From Cladopsammia gracilis (lineage: Eukaryota > Cnidaria > Anthozoa > Scleractinia > Dendrophylliidae), in the NCBI GenBank assembly GCA_022457155.1, contig JAJGOT010000343.1, positions 1 to 64,000 of the forward strand: DNA of 64,000 nucleotides, given 5' to 3'. Made by a program: the position numbers and the translations under genes. Positions 1 to 12,740 of the stretch are shown piece by piece. Position 1 is the first letter of the stretch. Each line of letters begins with the position of its first letter. Under the pieces are notes generated by a model. It saw only the letters and a program-made list of their open reading frames with translations. It was not told the DNA's origin and ran no database searches.

Positions 1-113
1 TCACGTTAGAATGTTATGCGTGACGCGTGACACGCATGCTCATTAGAACTTTATACATTGAACTTTGGAATCGCTCGCATGCTCGTGGCTTTTGGGACTC
101 GAATCTTATGACA
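1..113 (+). repeat. 5' LTR (first two bases outside window)
   Basis: Direct repeat of 4208-4320, identical except for one base. It ends in ATGACA, so the complete LTR reads TG...CA and would be 115 bp, very short for this superfamily. Confidence 0.93.
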
Positions 114-130
114 TGGTGTCAGAGAGTAAA
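114..130 (+). other. Primer-binding site of the Ty3-type element
   Basis: Directly after the 5' LTR the sequence reads TGGTGTCAGAGAG, which begins with the TGG complementary to a tRNA CCA end and resembles the initiator-Met-tRNA type site used by many Ty3 elements. The exact tRNA is inferred. Confidence 0.6.
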
Positions 131-132
131 AC

Positions 133-402
133 ATGGATAGTTTTCACAAGCCTAGCGCTTTGAGTTTCGACGGAAACACATCAGAAAATTGGCGGAGATT
201 TAAACAACAGTTTGATATCTACATAACTGCTTCGGGAAGCGAAAAGAAAGGCGATGAGGTCAAGATTGCTATATTGTTAAACTTTGCAGGAGAAGACGCC
301 ATTGAGGTCTTCAACACATTTCAGTTTGCCGAAGGCGACGAAAAAAGCTGGACAAAGTCCTTGAGCAATTTGAACAGTACTGTAACCCCAGAAAGAACGT
401 AG
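133..402 (+). pseudogene. gag, N-terminal fragment
   Basis: Starts 19 bases after the LTR with ATG and encodes the first ~70 residues of a Gag matrix/capsid-like region (aromatic and basic, with a WRRFKQQFDIY segment). The last ~20 codons before the stop at 400-402 are out of register: gag-like sequence continues in the frame that is -1 to this one from about 340. The switch lies at a run of six A. The phase at this run does not fit a canonical -1 slippery heptamer, so a one-base loss is the simpler explanation. Confidence 0.75.
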
Positions 403-1877
403 TGTTTGAGAGACATCAGTTTTGGCAAATACAGCAGAAAGATTCCGAAACCGTAGATCAGTTCGTGACACGTTTGAAAAACAAGGTAAAATCTTGCGAG
501 TACCCGCCGCCGGTTGATGACATGCTGCGAGACAAGTTCGTGTTTAGTAGACGAGATCTACAAGTGAAGGAACGATTACTGAGGGAGGAGAAGCTTACAC
601 TGGGAAAAGCAATTTCTATGGCAAGATCGTCCGAGGCTTCCAAAGAACAAATTAAAGCGATGGGCCCAAAGGAGCAAAACATTGAAAATCCGACCGTGAA
701 TGAAATTCGAGCAGGCGGCGGTGACAGACAGAAGAAAAATCCTTCGCGTCGACCGAGACCAGGTTCGGGCTCACAAAAAGGAAAGTGCACGTTTTGTGGT
801 TCTTCTCACCCGTGGGGATCTTGCCCTGCTTTCGGCAAAATATGTGATTACTGCCAGAAGAAGGATCATTTTGCGAATGTTTGCCGAAAGAGACTGCGGG
901 ATTTTGGCGGGAAAACAGTGCACGCAGTCGCTGAATCGGAGGGCAGTGATAACGAAGCCGATTTACTGACCTTTGCAGTGGAGTCCAATGATGAATGCCG
1001 TTCTCAAGATGAGTGGCACGTCTCACTCAAGATCGCTGATACAAATGTGACTTTTAAAATAGATTCGGGGGCTGATTGTAATGTCATTTCCAAGTCGCTG
1101 CTCGATCGACTTCCAGTGGATCCCAAACAGTCCCGCCATTGCAAAGCCAAGCTGAAAGTGTATGACGGACGTCGAATCACACCCAGCGGCAAAGTTAGCC
1201 TAACTTGCGATTACAGAGGAAAATTCACAGTGATGGACTTCATACTTGTTGAGCAAGATCTACCATCCATTCTTGGACTGAAGTCCTGTCTTGCTTTAGG
1301 CCTGATAAAGAAAATTTACCGCCTTGAAGAAGAGAACCTAGAATCCGAGTATGCAGACGTGTTTGAGGGCCTGGGTGAGATTAAAGGCGTCCAGCACAAA
1401 ATTCAAATTGATCCCAATGCCATCCCTGTTGTGCACCCTCCCCGTCGGGTTCCTGTGGCCCTTCGTGAGCCTCTTAAAGAGGAGCTTCAGAGAATGGAGA
1501 AGCTGGGAGTCATTAAGAAATGTACAGAGCCCACTGCCTGGGTACACAGTCTTGTGGTTGCCAAGAAGAAGAATAACAAGCTCAGAGTGTGCATGGATCC
1601 TAGCGACCTCAATCGTGCCGTCAGGCGGGAACACTTTCCCATGCAGACCGTGGAAGATGTGATTAGCAGGATGCCCAGTGCAAAAGTGTTCAGTGTCCTT
1701 GATGCTAACCATGGCTTTTGGCAGGTTAAACTAGCCAAGGACAGTAGCAAGCTAGCTACCTTTAACACCCCATTTGGCCGGTATAGTTACACACGTTTGC
1801 CCTTTGGGATAGCATCGGCCCCAGAGGTGTTCCAGAATGTTGTGTCCCATTTGTTTCAGGACATTGAAGGTGTTTAG
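402..1877 (+). pseudogene. gag C-terminus, protease and reverse transcriptase fragment
   Basis: This open stretch continues gag without a credible start of its own. Two CCHC-type zinc knuckles are encoded near 784-890 (CTFCGSSHPWGSC, then CDYCQKKDHFANVC). A retroviral aspartic protease active site, DSGAD, lies at about 1062-1076. The reverse transcriptase palm follows from about 1420, with the LRVCMDPSDLN and LPFGIASAPEVF motifs. The stretch ends at TAG 1875-1877, immediately upstream of the polymerase VDD box, so the reading is interrupted in the middle of the RT catalytic core. Protein from this copy alone should therefore be inactive. Confidence 0.85.
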
Positions 1878-1881
1878 GTAA

Positions 1882-4062
1882 TTGTGGATGATCTTGTTGT
1901 GTGGGGGGGAAGATGTGGAGCAGCATGATGAGAGGCTGAGACAGGTGTTGGACCGCTGTCGTGAGCGTAACCTCAAGCTTAACAGGGAGAAATGCCATTT
2001 TCGAGTATCCGAAGTTCATTATGTGGGCCACGTGTTGAGTGCAGATGGTGTCAAACCAGACCCTAAGAAAGTTGAAGCAATCCTTGCTATGCCAACCCCA
2101 GCCAATCGAGAAGGCTTACAGAGATTCCTGGGTGTGGTCACCTATTTATCTAAGTTCATCCCAAACATGTCTCAGAAGAGCGCTCCTCTCCGCCAGCCAC
2201 TCCAGAAAGATGTTGAATGGTCCTGGGGACAAGTAGAAGATGACGCATTTACAAGCCTGAAAACTGCAATCTCGTCAGCTCCAGTCCTCAAGTTCTTTGA
2301 CGCCAAAGAACCAGTGACCCTGTCTATTGATGCAAGCTCAAAAGGTGTTGGTGCAGTCCTTCTGCAAAATGACCGCCCAGTTGCTTACGCATCCAAAGCC
2401 CTGACTCCAAGCCAGGAAAATTATGCGCAGATGGAAAAAGAAATGCTGGCCATTGTCTTTGGCTGTGAACGCTTTCATGATTATTTGTACGGGCAACGAG
2501 AGATTACAGTTGAAAGTGATCACAAACCGTTGGAAGCAATCCTGAAGAAGCCCATTCATCAAGCACCCCTCCGTCTTCAAAGGATGATTCTCAGGATCAA
2601 GCCTTATGCAGTTAATGTTAAGTACCTACCTGGCAGCCAACTGATTTTAGCTGATACGCTCTCCAGAGCATACTTACCCAGCAAAGCTACAGACCAACCT
2701 GATGAGTTTGAAATTCATGTCCTGGACTCTGGACAGTTGTCTGAGATGATGTTTTACAAGTTGAGGGACGAGACTAAGAGTGACCCTGAACTTCAACAGT
2801 TGCAGAAAGTTGTCATGAGTGGCTGGCCGCAAACCAAAGTAGAGACACCAGTTGAGACAAGACCTTACTGGAACTACAGAGATGAAATAAGCTGCTATGA
2901 GGGTTTAATGTTCAAGGGTGATCGCATAATTGTTCCCCATAGCCTGCGACCCGAAATCCTACAACGCATACATGCCGCTCACTTAGGAATAGAGAAGTGC
3001 AAAGCGCGAGCCAGAGGAGCAGTGTTTTGGCCGGGTATCAATAGTGCAATTGACGAGTTGGTATCCAAGTGTAGTACCTGTCAGCAACACCAGCGAAGCA
3101 ACCAGAGAGAGCCTTTGATTCCTCAAGAGGTCCCTGAGAGACCCTGGGCGACAGTTGCAGCAGACATTTTCTACTATAAAGGGAGAGACTACCTGCTTGT
3201 AGTTGACTATTTCTCAAAGTATCCTGAAGTAGCTCGCCTTTCCAGTAAGAATAGTGAAGTAGTTATCTTGGCAATGAAAGATATGTTTGCGCGTCATGGA
3301 ATCCCTGAGAGGCTAATCGCAGACAACATGCCTTTCAACAGTGCGAATTTTAAGGACTATGCCAGCAAGTGGGAGATAGAAGTGGTAACCTCAAGTCCAC
3401 ACTACCCAAAGTCTAATGGTCTCGTGGAAAGAAACGTGCAGACCGTTAAGCAGTTACTAAGGAAAGCTGATGAGTCCAAACAGGATGCATTCCTCGCGTT
3501 ATTAGAGTTCCGTAATTCCCCTATCAGCGGAATGGATGAATCCCCAGCAGAACTACTTATGAGTAGAAAGCTTAGAACACGACTGCCAACTTCCAAGAGC
3601 CTCCTTGAACCGCAGCCTAGGTCTACTTCTCAGATTCGTCACAATCTGCTGACACGTCAACAACGTCAGAAAGCGTTCTATGACCGTGGCACTCGGCCAC
3701 TTTCCAAACTACACGAAGGCGAACCTGTGCGAATGAAGTGGGGACGGGATTGGACACCTGCGGTGGTCGTCCAACAACACCAGACTCCTCGTTCGTACAT
3801 TGTGGTGACCCCAGATGGAACGCAGATGCGTCGAAACCGCTTCCATCTTCAGCCGACCAAGGAAGAGGCATTGCCAGCCCCAAGCCCAGCATGGGAAGCA
3901 GTAGCCAGTGATGAGTCAAATCCTTGTATGCAACCAAGCACTGATGCTGGTATCGAAACGCCAGAGATGGAATCACAGCCTGATATCCCGCAAACGAATC
4001 AACCCGTCAGAAGAAGTCTACGGGTCCGAAGACCACCACAGCGTCTTATTGAAACTGTATAG
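1882..4062 (+). pseudogene. pol C-terminus: RT end, RNase H and integrase
   Basis: The continuation of pol after the TAG and a frame change in a G7 run. Visible in order: the RT thumb (YVGHVLS, FLGVVTYLSKFIP), an RNase H domain near 2310-2660 (LSIDASSKGVGAVL, EKEMLAIVFGCERF, ESDHKPLE), an H2C2 integrase zinc finger near 2970-3090 (H-x3-H with CSTC), and the D,D-E integrase core (AADIF near 3160; ADN near 3320; VERN near 3425). The tail carries a GPY/F-like barrel and no chromodomain. The stretch is 726 codons and otherwise free of stops. It ends at TAG 4060-4062. Confidence 0.88.
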
Positions 4063-4205
4063 TGATACCGTCAAGCTGACTACAATTTTAAACTAAAAGA
4101 ACCTTTGGGTGATTTTGTAGTTACACGCCCAAAACCTTTGGACTGTTAGAACCTTGTTTAATTGTTAGAACCTCGTTTATTTTCGAACTGTCTTAGAAGA
4201 GGATA

Positions 4206-4320
4206 TGTCACGTTAGAATGTTAAGCGTGACGCGTGACACGCATGCTCATTAGAACTTTATACATTGAACTTTGGAATCGCTCGCATGCTCGTGGCTTTT
4301 GGGACTCGAATCTTATGACA
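4206..4320 (+). repeat. 3' LTR with upstream purine tract
   Basis: TG...CA bounded 115-bp copy of the 5' LTR. A purine-rich tract (AGAAGAGGA near 4193-4202) precedes it and is the likely plus-strand primer. Confidence 0.93.
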
Positions 4321-6311
4321 GAAGGAACTTCTGGATCTGAGGAGATCGTGATCGCCGATATTTGGACAAAATAAAGTAACGCCATAAATTTTAAAGTACG
4401 TTACGATTTCTTTATGGATATAACGAAAAGCAACTTTTTAGAAGACCGATTTAAGCTGTCCAGTTTCAGTCTAAAAATCTACAACGTGAATGCTGGTAAC
4501 CGTCGTCACGCTTCTGTGAGTTCTGTCTGCAAAGGCGCGAAAACCCACTAAATAGCCAAAAAGTATAAAAGATTACACAGAAATTTTATATTTCAAATAC
4601 AATCTACATATGGAAACATTATATTATTGAAAGGAAGTATACAATACATGTTAGGCTGAGGCAAACATTAATGCTACAGTTTATTACATGTGATTATTTA
4701 TTTATTATCCAACCCAGATAAGTAAATAATATATATAGATAGGCTTAGCCTAACAGCGTCGCTCTGTGAACAAGCTTAACTAAGGTGAAAGGTCGGAAGC
4801 ACTAAAATTAAGATTGACGAAAGCTATTTTTCAATTTTAGCAGTTCTCTAAAACAGTAAGCTTATCACGCGACCGTCTGCACAGCACATTCAGACCGTAC
4901 AAAAGTTCACAAAAACAACTATATCTCCGTCTAGAATAATTAGTTCGACTATTTTCCGAATAAAATACATTTGTTGCTTGTCAGAAATTGCCCGAGAAAC
5001 TAATTTGAAAATCAAAATTGCAAAAATACACAAACATATTTGCATAAGGCGATGCGAGTGAAGATAGCTAGAACTGTACTATAAAATCAAAGTCTTGCTT
5101 TGTTTACGTTCGTACGGACAGACAGACATGACAGACGCCGCCCGCGAAACATTCCGCTGGCCATGACCATGAAAACTGACGACATGGGTTCTATGAGTAT
5201 GGCGCTCCGCGCGGGCCTTCAGCCCGCAGAGCTCCGCTATTAAGTGATAATTAGTCGGGCTTTTAGCTATGGGCCCGACTTATAAATTCGATGGCAACTT
5301 TCAAAAAAGTTCAGATTTTCAAGTGGTTTATAGCCTGAGGCAGTGTTAGTGACGTGATATTAGCTGATATAGCAATATCAATCAAGTACGTTTTTGGCGT
5401 TAGATTTCATGTGTGGTGTCATGTGACTTTTGATGTAAATGAAGTGCGAAAGTCGGATATTCGTTTTGAGCCATGTACTACAAGTGTGCGAATTATTAAT
5501 CTTATACATGTCTGGTTTCACATTTAGAAATATGTGTCGTGCTGTAGGGTTTACCGAAGTCTTGAAAAATCCATTTGAAGTCCACAGATCGGTTTTAATT
5601 TTCGATGAGTTTGAAGTCAAAGACATTCTTTCGCGTATTCACTGATAAATTTAAAAATGAGCACAAAGTGATGTCATATCATTTGACAATATAGTGAAAC
5701 TGAAAATCAATTTAAAACATAAGAAAAAGATCAAGTAAAAGGAAGTTATATTATTGCCGTATTTGGTGAGAGTTGTATTCGATAATGATTTTGGTTTGTT
5801 TTATTTTCGAGGAACGTTAGATAAACGGAAGTAATAAAGTGGAAGTTGGCGTTGCATGCAGGAGTGATTGCGAAAGATTGATTAAAGGCTTCAACTGACG
5901 GTCACGGGTCACCTTGTGTACGTTCTATTGTTCGAGGGAAGCTAAAAAAGTTGAAAAACAAATTTGATTGACAATTAACGAAATTGTTTCAAGTAGATAG
6001 AATAACGAATAGTTATTTTAATTTGTCATTATTATTAACAGGACAAACGTGTTGTCTATTGGTTATGGTATTCGTTTGACCTTCAGTTCTAACATGGCAA
6101 ATACCAGTTGCAAATGGAGTTCGCTCAATAAGGGACCGAAGATTGAAGGGGTAAAGGACCACCCCGGCGGCGGGGGAGGGGATACTCCTGGACAGGTATG
6201 GTTTTTGGCACTTTTGTCCTGAACATGGTATATGATTTAACGTAAGTCTGTCCTAAACAGGGTCCGGATCTGTCCTAAACAGGGTATGATTCCAGTTAAC
6301 TTAGCGCTTGT
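4321..6311. other. Intergenic DNA without a recognisable gene
   Basis: AT-rich sequence with no credible coding region. A GC-rich patch at about 5195-5285 contains short palindromic words (cgcgcgggccttcagcccgc; gtcgggc...gcccgac) like those of dispersed cnidarian repeats. Near 6230-6290 a short phrase (gtcctaaacaggg) is repeated. Confidence 0.6.
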
Positions 6312-6332
6312 GACAGACAGACAGACAGACAC
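6312..6332. repeat. (ACAG)n microsatellite
   Basis: About five ACAG units, directly abutting the 3' end of the minus-strand LINE remnant. Non-LTR elements of the CR1/L2 type often end in short tandem repeats, so it may be the element's own tail. Confidence 0.75.
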
Positions 6333-7285
6333 CTTTATTTAAAAATAAATTTCTATGTTCTCCCAGGGTAGTCCCTTCAGAGGGATAAAAAAAACCCACT
6401 GCTATCAATGGGAGCCCTGGGAGAAACATAATTAACTAAATTTAAATGTAAAAATAATGAAAAAAAATATCTATATAAAAATTATGAATGTTAATATAGA
6501 GATATATATTACAGTAAAAAAAGTTAAGAATGCGATTAAAATTAGGCTATTTACAGTTAAAAGTATTAAAAATAAGGCAACCGTGATAGTGAAAGGATCT
6601 TTTTGCGATTTCTGTTCTTACTGATGGCGTTGCTCTGGCGAGTAGTGTGGGTTATAACGTTCCTATTAAAATGAAAACAATTATTGAAAAATTGGGGGCA
6701 CTGGCCAGAAATACATTTCTTTACTAATTTATAAATGTTCAAATCTCTTCTCTCCTTTAACGTTTGCCACTCTAAAATGTCCATGGCGGGGTCGCTTCTT
6801 GTTGAGCGAGTTACAATCCTGGCTGCGCGTCTCTGTAAGGTCTCTAGTTGGTTGCTATTTCCCTCACCGCAGCACGTCCACACACCTGAGCAGTATTCAA
6901 GGATGGTTCTAATCATTGACACTGTAGATGGTATTTGCGCTGTGTGTGATGATGTAGCGACGTACTCTACCTAACTGCCCTACGCGCTTTCCTGCCTAAG
7001 AAGTTAAATATTTGATATGATTGTCAAATACTACTACTGAGATGTTCGTCAAATACTATGCCTAAATATTTGTATTCTGATACACGCTTGATTTCTGAAC
7101 CATTGAAATTGACACAGAAATTATCTATATTGGCAAGTTTACGAGAAGTGCCAAACAGCATAGCCTCGGTCTTACTTAAGTTAATAAATAGAGAATTCAT
7201 TCTAAACCACTGAACTAAGGCTAGAAGTTCACCATTTAAAACTTCTTGAACAGCAGTCACAGTAGACGCAGAAAAAAATATCACT
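6332..7285 (-). pseudogene. LINE reverse transcriptase, 3'-end fragment
   Basis: On the minus strand 7284-7024 encodes an RT fragment with LSKTEAMLFGT and YKYLGIVFDEHL, the late-palm/thumb block of non-LTR retrotransposons. 6922-6566, in another frame, continues with the C-terminal block (ILEYCSGVW, LQRRAARIVT, LKERRDLNIYKLVKKC). The frames differ, and no endonuclease or catalytic RT core is present. It is therefore a 5'-truncated, decayed insertion of a CR1/Jockey-like LINE. The 3' end lies at the ACAG repeat. Confidence 0.82.
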
Positions 7286-7454
7286 TACCTTGTCGTGATT
7301 AGTATATATTCTTGCGAATGTGAAGTCGTTTTCTTTTCAAAGGATCAGTCTACCACTTTTTTAAAGCTCAGATCAATAACCACGCTTGAGCCGTGTCCTA
7401 GACTGGGTCCATAAATAGAGGGTGTTGTCCTACTAAAGAAGGCTTACACCAAGC

Positions 7455-8000
7455 TTTAAAGTGGTACTATGATCAAAATTTTGCACCTCCCTTTCTCTTC
7501 AGTTTTGGAAAGTAGAAGTGCTGAATACTTACCATGCCAAATTTTAAGTTAAAATTCCAACGGGAAGCGCAGTTATTTTAAACGTAAAGTTCAGCTTCGG
7601 CTTGCCGCCATTACTCGATTTAAAAATGGCCGAGAACGACATAGAGAGCTGGATCTAGTTGAGTCGAGAGGAAGATGACGTCATATTCGCAACACAACAA
7701 TGGCCGCTTCGTTGTGTGGAAAGGCTGATCTCGCATAAACAAGACCTTTATTTTAATCTTGGTGGTTCTAGGGCCTGCTTTATGCCGAAGATGTTTTTGT
7801 GAACGTTCGAGAAGATGCCTCCTGGTAATTTTGTACAACACAGGCGCCGAAACACTCTCAAAAGGCAGAATTTCTTTACACAAATCGTCTACCAGCCAGT
7901 TCTGTGAGAGTTCAACGCGCCGAACCGCTCAAGATGGATACTTTCTTTTAATAATATCAGGGGAAACTCAACCGCTAGGAAACGCTTTGTAATAGTTTAC
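7455..8000. repeat. MITE-like element, TTAAAGTGGTACTA family, partial copy
   Basis: Begins near 7457 with the terminus (TTTAAAGTGGTACTATGATC) shared with 14815 and 27133, and carries the same internal phrase (cggcttgccgccattactcga, close to 27237). Its right terminus is not obvious here. Open frames inside are not credible genes. Confidence 0.6.
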
Positions 8001-10829
8001 TACTGCTACTACCGCGGATTTACTTTCCAAGGGAATTTGAGAGACTGAGTGAAACGTGTGAACCAGGAAGATTCGAAACTGTTGATTGTTTGCATGCAAG
8101 AATATTGTGAAACAACATTCATGTACCGGGTGAGTGGCGTACATGTATGCATTTTTTGTTTCTCAAACGTGCACATCAACTGGCTATATAGGCTTTCAGG
8201 CTTGATTTTTTTTAAATACTCCACTGAAAATATTCTTTTTGTTATCTAATTTATTATCTGTGTTCTTAGTTTTCTATTTTAAAGTCACATGAAATTGTTG
8301 CTCATTGTGTTTATGTTTGTCCTGCAATATTTTCAGATTAAAAATTTAATAAAGCACAGTGCAGTGGGACTGCATCCTTGATGCATCTTGTACTGTTTGT
8401 TTTTACATTTTAAAGGGGAAAAGTCAAGGGGATTTTGCTTTCTTGTGCAAAACTACTAATTGTTTAACTAACTACCTTTGGTTCTTTGATAGAAGTGATT
8501 CCTTCAACAGAGAACAAGTAATAGAAATTAAGTGATATTTCCAATACACAAAGGAAGAACCATTTCTATTTCAAGTTGTAATCCAGTCCATCAGCAGTCA
8601 AAGACGCGTAGTTATAGTTTCATTGCCAACAAAACTGAAGCATTTTTTTTATTTCCTTTACAAATGTTTTTTTTTTGGCTTTTAAAAGTGACACTAGAAA
8701 AGGTGGCATTGCCCTAGGTATGAAACATTTCTGTGTACAATCAGGATAGCAAACTCTATTTAAATTTGTACCATTTAGTCATATATAGTATGTTTGGATT
8801 TAACATTGAAATCTACCCAAAATGAAATTGTGAGGCAATATTCCCCAAGGTGGTCTCTTCCAAGCACTAAGAGTGTGTGATGTATTGAGCAATGTTGGAT
8901 TATTACCCAGCCACTTTCTTTGTGTGTATTTGCAATACCTCTTTTCATTGACTTTCCTGTTAAATGGAGAATCTGACCCCGTAAACAGCTAAGGATAGAA
9001 ATGTGAACATGTCAGATAACTAACGATCTGCCAAGCCATCATGCTTTCTAAAAGGTACAGTTGAATGCTATTAGATCTCTTTTATAACAACACTGTGGGA
9101 AGGGCAATTTTAAAGAAAAAACATATTGGATGTAATTCAATTGGGAGAGAGGAAACTGTCTGCAATAATCAATATTATTGTCAGTATTAAGCAGTGTCTA
9201 CATGTATAAGGCAGAGCTCCATACACAATGTACTGTATATTAAAGGAAAATAAACTTTTTTGTTTATAAAACACTTAATTTACTTTAGTAAGTCTAGTTC
9301 TCATTTACTGCTATTTTCTGTTGTTTTTTTTTTTTCATTGAGCTCCTGACTCAGCACATAAAGGGTTTATGTAGAGTTTTGACATTTTTCACTCACAAAG
9401 TATCTTTTTAGCCAAGAATGTACTCTCTTGCAAAAGTAATAAAATAACAGGTTCTGTTCATGTAAGATAAAGTAAATGGAGCCAATCAGGCCAAAAGATC
9501 CTGTATTTTCACAGAAGAAAAGGGCAAAATACATTTCAGGTCAAAATATATTTTCAAAGGTGTGGGATGTTTATGTCTAACCAAATCTCTTTTAAATCAG
9601 CTAATGGTAATCAGCAACAACAGCAACAGAAATTATGGTATTTTGCTTTTGGATAATAAAACAACGTCAACTGTGAGTGAAAAATGTCAAAACTCAAAAT
9701 TGGCTCTTTATGCACCTAGCTACTCAATGTATCCCAGGTGTATATAAATGATCAAGGTGTTTATTTACAAACTAATGTGTTTCCAGGAGGCATTTCTGGT
9801 ATGCACTGGAAATGTTCTGCTTGTGATGTTCTCTAGGAGGGCCTTCCTCATACAGCATCTGCATACCGGTAGCTAGACTCAACTCAACTTTGCAGGCAAT
9901 TTCTTTCTCCAAAAAAAAAAGGGGGGGGGGGGGGGGGTAATAGAGGGTTTTCAGTATGTCAAATATCCAAGATATTTGGAGTTTTTTTTATGGTCACATG
10001 ATCTGCTATTTTGCAGGGCCTTCTCTGTGGCCATGGGAACCTGGCTTTAATAAAGCATAAAAGAGCAAAATAAGAAACCACAGTATTGCCTGGTGATCTC
10101 TTGTGCTAAACTACAACATATTCTTTTCACCCACACACTGTTGAACTGTAATCAGTTTAAAGGCAACCGGGAAGGCAACAAGATGATAGTAAAATGTAAC
10201 AAAGTATTAATAATGTTCATTCTGCAAATTCCTGTCTTAGAAAATCAAATAATGGTTATATATATATATCAATATGTTCATTCTTTCAAAACTTGCACAT
10301 TAAACTTTCATATGCCAACCTTGTGTGATTTTGGGAGAATTAAAAAATACACACTGACAGATGCTAGCTCTTCCAACAGTGCTTATTGTGTTGACCTTGC
10401 ACGAGGCTGAGTAACTGATTTGTTTGATTCACTCAGATTTATGGCGACCAACGATAAGGAAATTTAAATGGATGAAATCGATGCGGACAAAATTTCCCTT
10501 CTGCCCCAACTATCTGCTACTGGGACTATTAATGAGGTTTACAATAATTCAAGATGACAGCAACCTGAGCTGTACACCTTGATGTCTGCAGTGTTATCAA
10601 CAACAGTAATAACAACATCGTTTACTTTTCTACAACACCAATTTATTCTTTTAGTTTTGCACTGTAGAAACTCAAGGAACTGAATCTAGTGAGAAATAGT
10701 TTATCGAGCAGTTGACTTTATTTGTTATTATATGGCTAAACTTCAGTGTGGAATGATAATACACGTATTGTAAACAAAAGTCAAGATTCGATGCTTCTGC
10801 ACACAGCCATTATAATCCGTTTACCAAAC
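8001..10829. other. Intergenic DNA, no gene seen
   Basis: AT-rich sequence without coding signal, RNA gene or clear mobile element on either strand. The only compositional oddity is an A10G17 homopolymer pair at 9911-9937. Confidence 0.55.
9911..9937. repeat. A10-G17 homopolymer junction
   Basis: Ten A followed directly by seventeen G. The length is prone to assembly error. A G17 run on one strand is also G-quadruplex capable. Confidence 0.9.
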
Positions 10830-11427
10830 TCAAACGGGGAAAAGTTCACCATAAATATTTAAAAAACATTTCCTTATCGTACCATGTATAAACGTCCACT
10901 TCCTGAGTAAATATTCCTTGAAATCGACGGTCTTCTTCGGCTTCTTGAGCCATTCTTGCCTCCCAATTCGGCAACTTATTTTCTGAAGCCATACGTCGCC
11001 AAATCCTCATGAAACGAAATAGATCCTGAAAATTCATCGAGTTCTTCGCAAAATTGTCCTTCGCAACGCTTTCCGACGAACTGGAAAGTAAATTTTACGG
11101 CGAAGACGTCTCCAAATCCTTTTCAGTGACTTCTTTCGCTGTTGTCCAAGAAATGACCGCGATCTTCGTTGCGAATATGACGTCACGAGACAACTCACAC
11201 GTGAGACCGCTTTCTAGAATAATCACGGGCTTGACTTTTTAAACTGAGTAATGGCGGCCGGATTTTTGATGGTTTTGGGCTGTTTTCGGCCAGCAATTTC
11301 TAGCTTCAGTGAGCTTATATCGTTCTAAATTATAGCGATTTATGTTATTATGAACTCATTAGATAAACTGAAATAAAAAAAAGTCCAAAAGAAAGACAAA
11401 AAGTTTCGTCGTAGTACCACTTTAAAG
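10830..11427. repeat. MITE-like element, TTAAAGTGGTACTA family, right-end copy
   Basis: Ends at 11399-11427 with the right terminus (CGTCGTAGTACCACTTTAAAG), the inverted counterpart of the left terminus at 7457 and 27133. The internal phrase gagtaatggcggccggatttt matches 27457-27475 of the complete copy. Confidence 0.62.
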
Positions 11428-11569
11428 TTTAATAGAGTAGCAACGGCAAATCGAAGCGTTTATTAAAATTCCATGTACCAATGCGCATAGCAGTTAATAC
11501 GGTTATGTTAAGGGTTAGGCAATACTGATAACGATTAAGCTTGTTATTACAGTTATTTATTTAGATACA

Positions 11570-12740
11570 TGACCACAAACTGTGAGCCTTTCCAGCTCGG
11601 AGACTCTGTTTTAACTCAGTGTCAACTATGGTTCCACTAACTGTTTCATCCATTAACTGATTTAATGACCTGTCTATTAATTTTTTGTACCTTTACCCTG
11701 AAATTCGTAACCTTTGTCAAAGTATTACATTTAGGGAAAAAACGTTCACCTGAACAATGCGAATGTGACTCCACAGGGCACGCTTTTGTTTCGCATATTG
11801 CTTTTTAAAATCAGTCAACATCGGTTGATTGTGATTGCTTAGTGGAGAGCTGAGAGTTCGTAACCCTCAGACCCAACGAGAGGTCAGTCAGTCTCAAAAT
11901 AAAGCTGGAATTGCAAATATTTTTTAATAACAGTTCGGTGCTTAAATGTTAATAAACATCATTAACTTTTTTAAAGCTGTTAAAACAAACAGACGTATGT
12001 TTAAAGGCACAACTTTTATTACAAAATACCTAACTTTATTTACAGTTGTTTGGCTTTGCATGAATCCTCGTTATGGTGTAGAATTGTAAACCCTTTCCAG
12101 CTCGGAGACTCTGTTTTAACTGTCAACTATGGTTCCACTAACTGTTTCCAGCAGCAACTGATTAATGACCCTTCTAGTTATTTTTGTACCTTTACCTTGA
12201 AATTTGTAACCTTTGTCAAAGCTGTTAAAACAAACAGACGTATGTTTAGAGCTACAACTTTTATTATAAAATACCTAACTTTATTTACATTTGCTTGGCT
12301 TTGCATGAGATCTCCTTATGGTGAAGAAAGTGTTCTTATAATCCTATTTCTAACTTTTCAGTCGCTATAAATTAATCAAAGTTATCCCTCGAACTACGGC
12401 AATCCCTCTTTGTCATAGCCATGTTAACTCCCCATCTCTCTCCACTCACGGATTAGGCAATACAATTAAAAAATTTAGTTTGTTTTCGTAAAGCGATCAT
12501 TATTTAGATACACCAACACAAACTGTGAACCCTCTACAGCTCGGAGACTCAGTTTTAACTGTCAACTGAAGTTCAACTAATTGTTTCTTCCAGCAACTGA
12601 TTGATCTTTCTGGTAACTTTTGTAATCTTGAAATTTGTAACCTTTGTCAAAGTGAACAATGCCGATGTGACTCTACAGGGAACGCTGTTGTTTCGCATAT
12701 TGCTCTTTTTAAAAAAACTATATAAACCATGAACAACGTG
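11570..12740. repeat. Cluster of three diverged ~150-200 bp repeats
   Basis: Three copies share the phrase cagctcggagactctgtttt followed by 'ccactaactgtttc' and 'gtaacctttgtcaaag', starting near 11590, 12088 and 12535. A second shared block (acttttattacaaaatacctaac...tggctttgcatgag) occurs near 12010, 12257 and 13580. A weaker fourth copy of the first block is near 15715. The spacing of about 450-500 bp suggests a decayed tandem or nested repeat, with no coding content. Confidence 0.7.

Larger units (their letters stand above)
1..4320 (+). mobile_element. Ty3/mdg4-type LTR retrotransposon, young but coding-defective
   Basis: A nearly complete LTR retrotransposon; the window opens two bases inside its 5' LTR. 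Order is LTR, tRNA primer site, gag with two zinc knuckles, aspartic protease, reverse transcriptase, RNase H, integrase, purine tract, LTR. Integrase downstream of RT/RNase H is the Ty3 order. The two LTRs differ at one visible position out of 113 (t at 10-20 region versus a in the 3' copy), which implies recent insertion. Coding is nevertheless broken: a frame change near 335-345, an in-frame TAG at 1875-1877 and a frame change in the seven-G run near 1903-1909. The target-site duplication cannot be tested because the left flank is missing. Confidence 0.93.

Noticed and set aside
133..420. Programmed frameshift inside gag of the Ty3-type element
   Set aside because: The shift is in the middle of gag, the zero-frame codons at the A run do not form a canonical slippery heptamer, and the element has two more breaks, so decay is simpler.
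10093..10410. 105-codon open frame in intergenic DNA
   Set aside because: Low-complexity, no recognisable domain, and no splice or promoter support.
12050..12370. 106-codon open frame
   Set aside because: It runs through two copies of a dispersed non-coding repeat and shows no protein-like pattern.
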